Positions 62,600-64,000 of a stretch of DNA of 64,000 nucleotides are shown piece after piece; positions within the stretch are counted from its first letter, which is position 1, and each line of letters starts with the position of its first letter. The stretch is from assembly GCA_002786355.1 (NCBI GenBank), contig PGCO01000013.1, positions 310,001 through 374,000 on the forward strand, read 5' to 3'. The DNA comes from Sediminibacterium sp. FEMGT703S (GTDB lineage Bacteria > Bacteroidota > Bacteroidia > Chitinophagales > Chitinophagaceae). Made by a program: the position numbers and the translations under genes. Under the pieces are notes generated by a model. The model did not search any database. It was not told the DNA's origin and worked only from the letters and a program-made list of their open reading frames with translations.

Positions 62600-63805
62600 T
62601 TAGGTGCGCAGCTCAAAAGGTTGCGCACTTGTTTTTTGTGCAGTAACCCAAGCTGCAGTAAAGGAAATAGCAGTAACAGTCAATAGAACCAATATAAAGT
62701 CTAATGGCAATGTTTTTACTGGATAATAATCTATAATAAACGTGGAGCCTCCTAATTTTATCAAGTGAAATTTTTCTTGTACCCAGCATATTCCTCCTCC
62801 CAGAAGAATACCAGCGCCCGCTCCAATTGCAGCAAGCAGCAATCCTTCTAACAAAAAGATAGTTCGAATTCTATTACCGGAGGCGCCCAAAGCACGCAAT
62901 ACCGCAATGTCTTTTTGTTTTTCTAAAACCAACATACTCAATGCTCCAATCATATTGAACGCGGCCACTACTAGAATTAAAGAAAGTATGCCATATATAA
63001 CCCATTTTTCTAATTGCATAACCGAATACAAAGCTGCATTCTGCTGGTACCGAGTTTGTATTTGAACTTGATCACCCAAAATTGTTTGTAATTGCTTTAC
63101 TAAGTTGTTATTGCCCTCTTTCGCATTAACTTCTATAGAGCTGTATTCATTAGCTTTCAAGCCTAACATGTACTGCACGAATGCTAAGTTGGTAAACGCA
63201 TATTTATTGTCAAATTCTTGTTGTACAATAAAAGCGCCTGATGGGATAACAGAAAAAGAATTCAACCCATCGCCCGTCAATAAATTTCCATTTCGATTAG
63301 GAAAATATAATGTAGCTGCTTCTAATACTTTCTCGGTATTAATACCAGCGGCGTTTTCAATCCCACCACCCATAACGATTCCAGGGATATTGGCATTGCC
63401 CAATTCAAAACTTCCTCTTCGGATATATTTTTGAATAGGGTTAACCTGAGTATAATTTTCCTCTACCCCTTTAATGGTAACAATTGTTTGATAGGCACCC
63501 GTCAAAAGTGCTTTTTCTTCTGCAATAAAACTAAAAGCTTTAATATCTTTAATGGCTTTAAGTTGTTTTGATTGAACAGGGCTGATTTCAATGGTTTTCC
63601 CTTTTAGAGGAACCACTTTATAGGCAGGATAAAAATCTCCATACAATCCTTTCACCAAGTCTTCAAAACCATTGAACACACTAAGGATAATTATTAAAGA
63701 TGCCGTACCAACAGCTATAGCAGTGATGGCAATCCATGCAATAATATTTATTGCATTGGTTGTTTTCTTAGAGCGAAAATAGCGCCAGGCAAATAGCAGG
63801 TTCAT
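62600..63805 (-). CDS. FtsX/LolC-E-type ABC transporter permease
   Basis: 401 residues. Topology is one N-terminal membrane helix (~20-45, NIIAWIAITAIAVGTASLIIILSVFNGF), a large periplasmic domain (~50-265) and three C-terminal helices (~270-395). NGFEDLV and the MLVLEKQKDIAVLRALGASGNRIRTIFLLEG coupling helix region are typical of LolC/LolE lipoprotein-releasing permeases. It overlaps the rbfA stop by 4 bp. No ATPase (LolD) is adjacent, and the pairing must be found elsewhere. Confidence 0.86.
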   Translation of the reverse strand: MNLLFAWRYFRSKKTTNAINIIAWIAITAIAVGTASLIIILSVFNGFEDLVKGLYGDFYPAYKVVPLKGKTIEISPVQSKQLKAIKDIKAFSFIAEEKALLTGAYQTIVTIKGVEENYTQVNPIQKYIRRGSFELGNANIPGIVMGGGIENAAGINTEKVLEAATLYFPNRNGNLLTGDGLNSFSVIPSGAFIVQQEFDNKYAFTNLAFVQYMLGLKANEYSSIEVNAKEGNNNLVKQLQTILGDQVQIQTRYQQNAALYSVMQLEKWVIYGILSLILVVAAFNMIGALSMLVLEKQKDIAVLRALGASGNRIRTIFLLEGLLLAAIGAGAGILLGGGICWVQEKFHLIKLGGSTFIIDYYPVKTLPLDFILVLLTVTAISFTAAWVTAQKTSAQPFELRT

Positions 63806-64000
63806 TCGCCTTTTTCATTAATTTTCTTAAATACCTCTTCCATTTTGAAAACATAATCCAGCGTATCGTCGTTGTAAAAATGAATTACAGGGATTCTTCT
63901 AAGTTGATGCTTCATTTTATCAGCTAACTCTTTTTTAATTTCCCATGCTTTAGATTCAATTTTTTTCATCACTGCAACTGGGTCTTTTACTTGAAACAAA
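63802..64000 (-). CDS. rbfA: Ribosome-binding factor A, C-terminal part (5' end outside window)
   Basis: About 66 residues visible, ending in LDYVFKMEEVFKKINEKGE. KKELADKMKHQLRRIPVIHFYNDDTLDY matches the C-terminal half of RbfA (KH-type fold), a 30S maturation factor that binds 16S rRNA. The N-terminal half lies beyond 64000. Its stop overlaps the LolC/E-type permease start by ATGA, indicating one operon, a pairing seen in other Bacteroidota. Confidence 0.85.
   Translation of the reverse strand, partial: LFQVKDPVAVMKKIESKAWEIKKELADKMKHQLRRIPVIHFYNDDTLDYVFKMEEVFKKINEKGE

Overview
The window is AT-rich, gene-dense bacterial chromosome and fits a Bacteroidota of the Chitinophagaceae type. Evidence: a gliding-motility (CHU_C) type IX secretion tail at the left edge, a DUF4293 protein, LytS/LytTR signalling, a bacterial geranylgeranylglyceryl-phosphate synthase homologue, class II NrdJ, AraC/cupin/GH130 genes of Bacteroidota style, no visible Shine-Dalgarno dependence, and several promoters with the Bacteroidota -7 box TAnnTTTG. 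I saw no rRNA, tRNA, insertion sequence, prophage or CRISPR array.

Layout. 1-8.6 kb: end of a T9SS cargo protein, SDR oxidoreductase, nitronate monooxygenase, sugar-nucleotide pyrophosphorylase, glyA, DUF4293, uvrA, ECF sigma factor. 8.7-14.4 kb (minus): a DsbD-type reductant exporter with a separate nDsbD-like partner, purQ, a membrane protein and a secreted protein. 14.5-18.1 kb: kup and two related alpha/beta hydrolases. 18.1-21.6 kb (minus): SPFH protein, ribbon-helix-helix protein and two S66 LD-carboxypeptidases. 21.7-30.6 kb: metG, a GMC oxidoreductase with its gluconate-dehydrogenase-like small subunit, and nrdJ. The 345-bp gap upstream of nrdJ carries a tight cluster of DnaA boxes.

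30.9-38.5 kb (plus) is a long co-directional run: PcrB/GGGPS, AlkB-like, a non-canonical Nramp, two S33 peptidases, a USP, a P1 peptidase and a class IV aminotransferase. 38.5-41.9 kb (minus) is a tightly coupled ABC-transporter operon. 42.2-47.2 kb holds an AraC regulator, a cupin, a frameshifted GH130 gene, a truncated glycosyltransferase and a P-type cation ATPase, and looks partly decayed. 47.3-52.7 kb encodes a predicted surface lipoprotein with six Ig-like repeats and an ice-binding (DUF3494) tip, an OmpA protein with two OmpA-like domains, and a small beta-barrel protein. 52.7-64 kb is mostly housekeeping: M28 peptidase, LytTR/LytS pair, dxs, scpA, mscL, ppk2, EamA transporter, frr, the N-terminal half of transketolase, a LolC/E-type permease and the start-truncated rbfA.

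The points most worth a second look are the DnaA-box cluster beside nrdJ, the (TA)n frameshift in GH130, the ice-binding lipoprotein with OmpA, the split of nDsbD function between two proteins, and the Fe-S-like cysteine cluster in the GMC enzyme. I did not find a clearly new multi-gene defence or mobile system.
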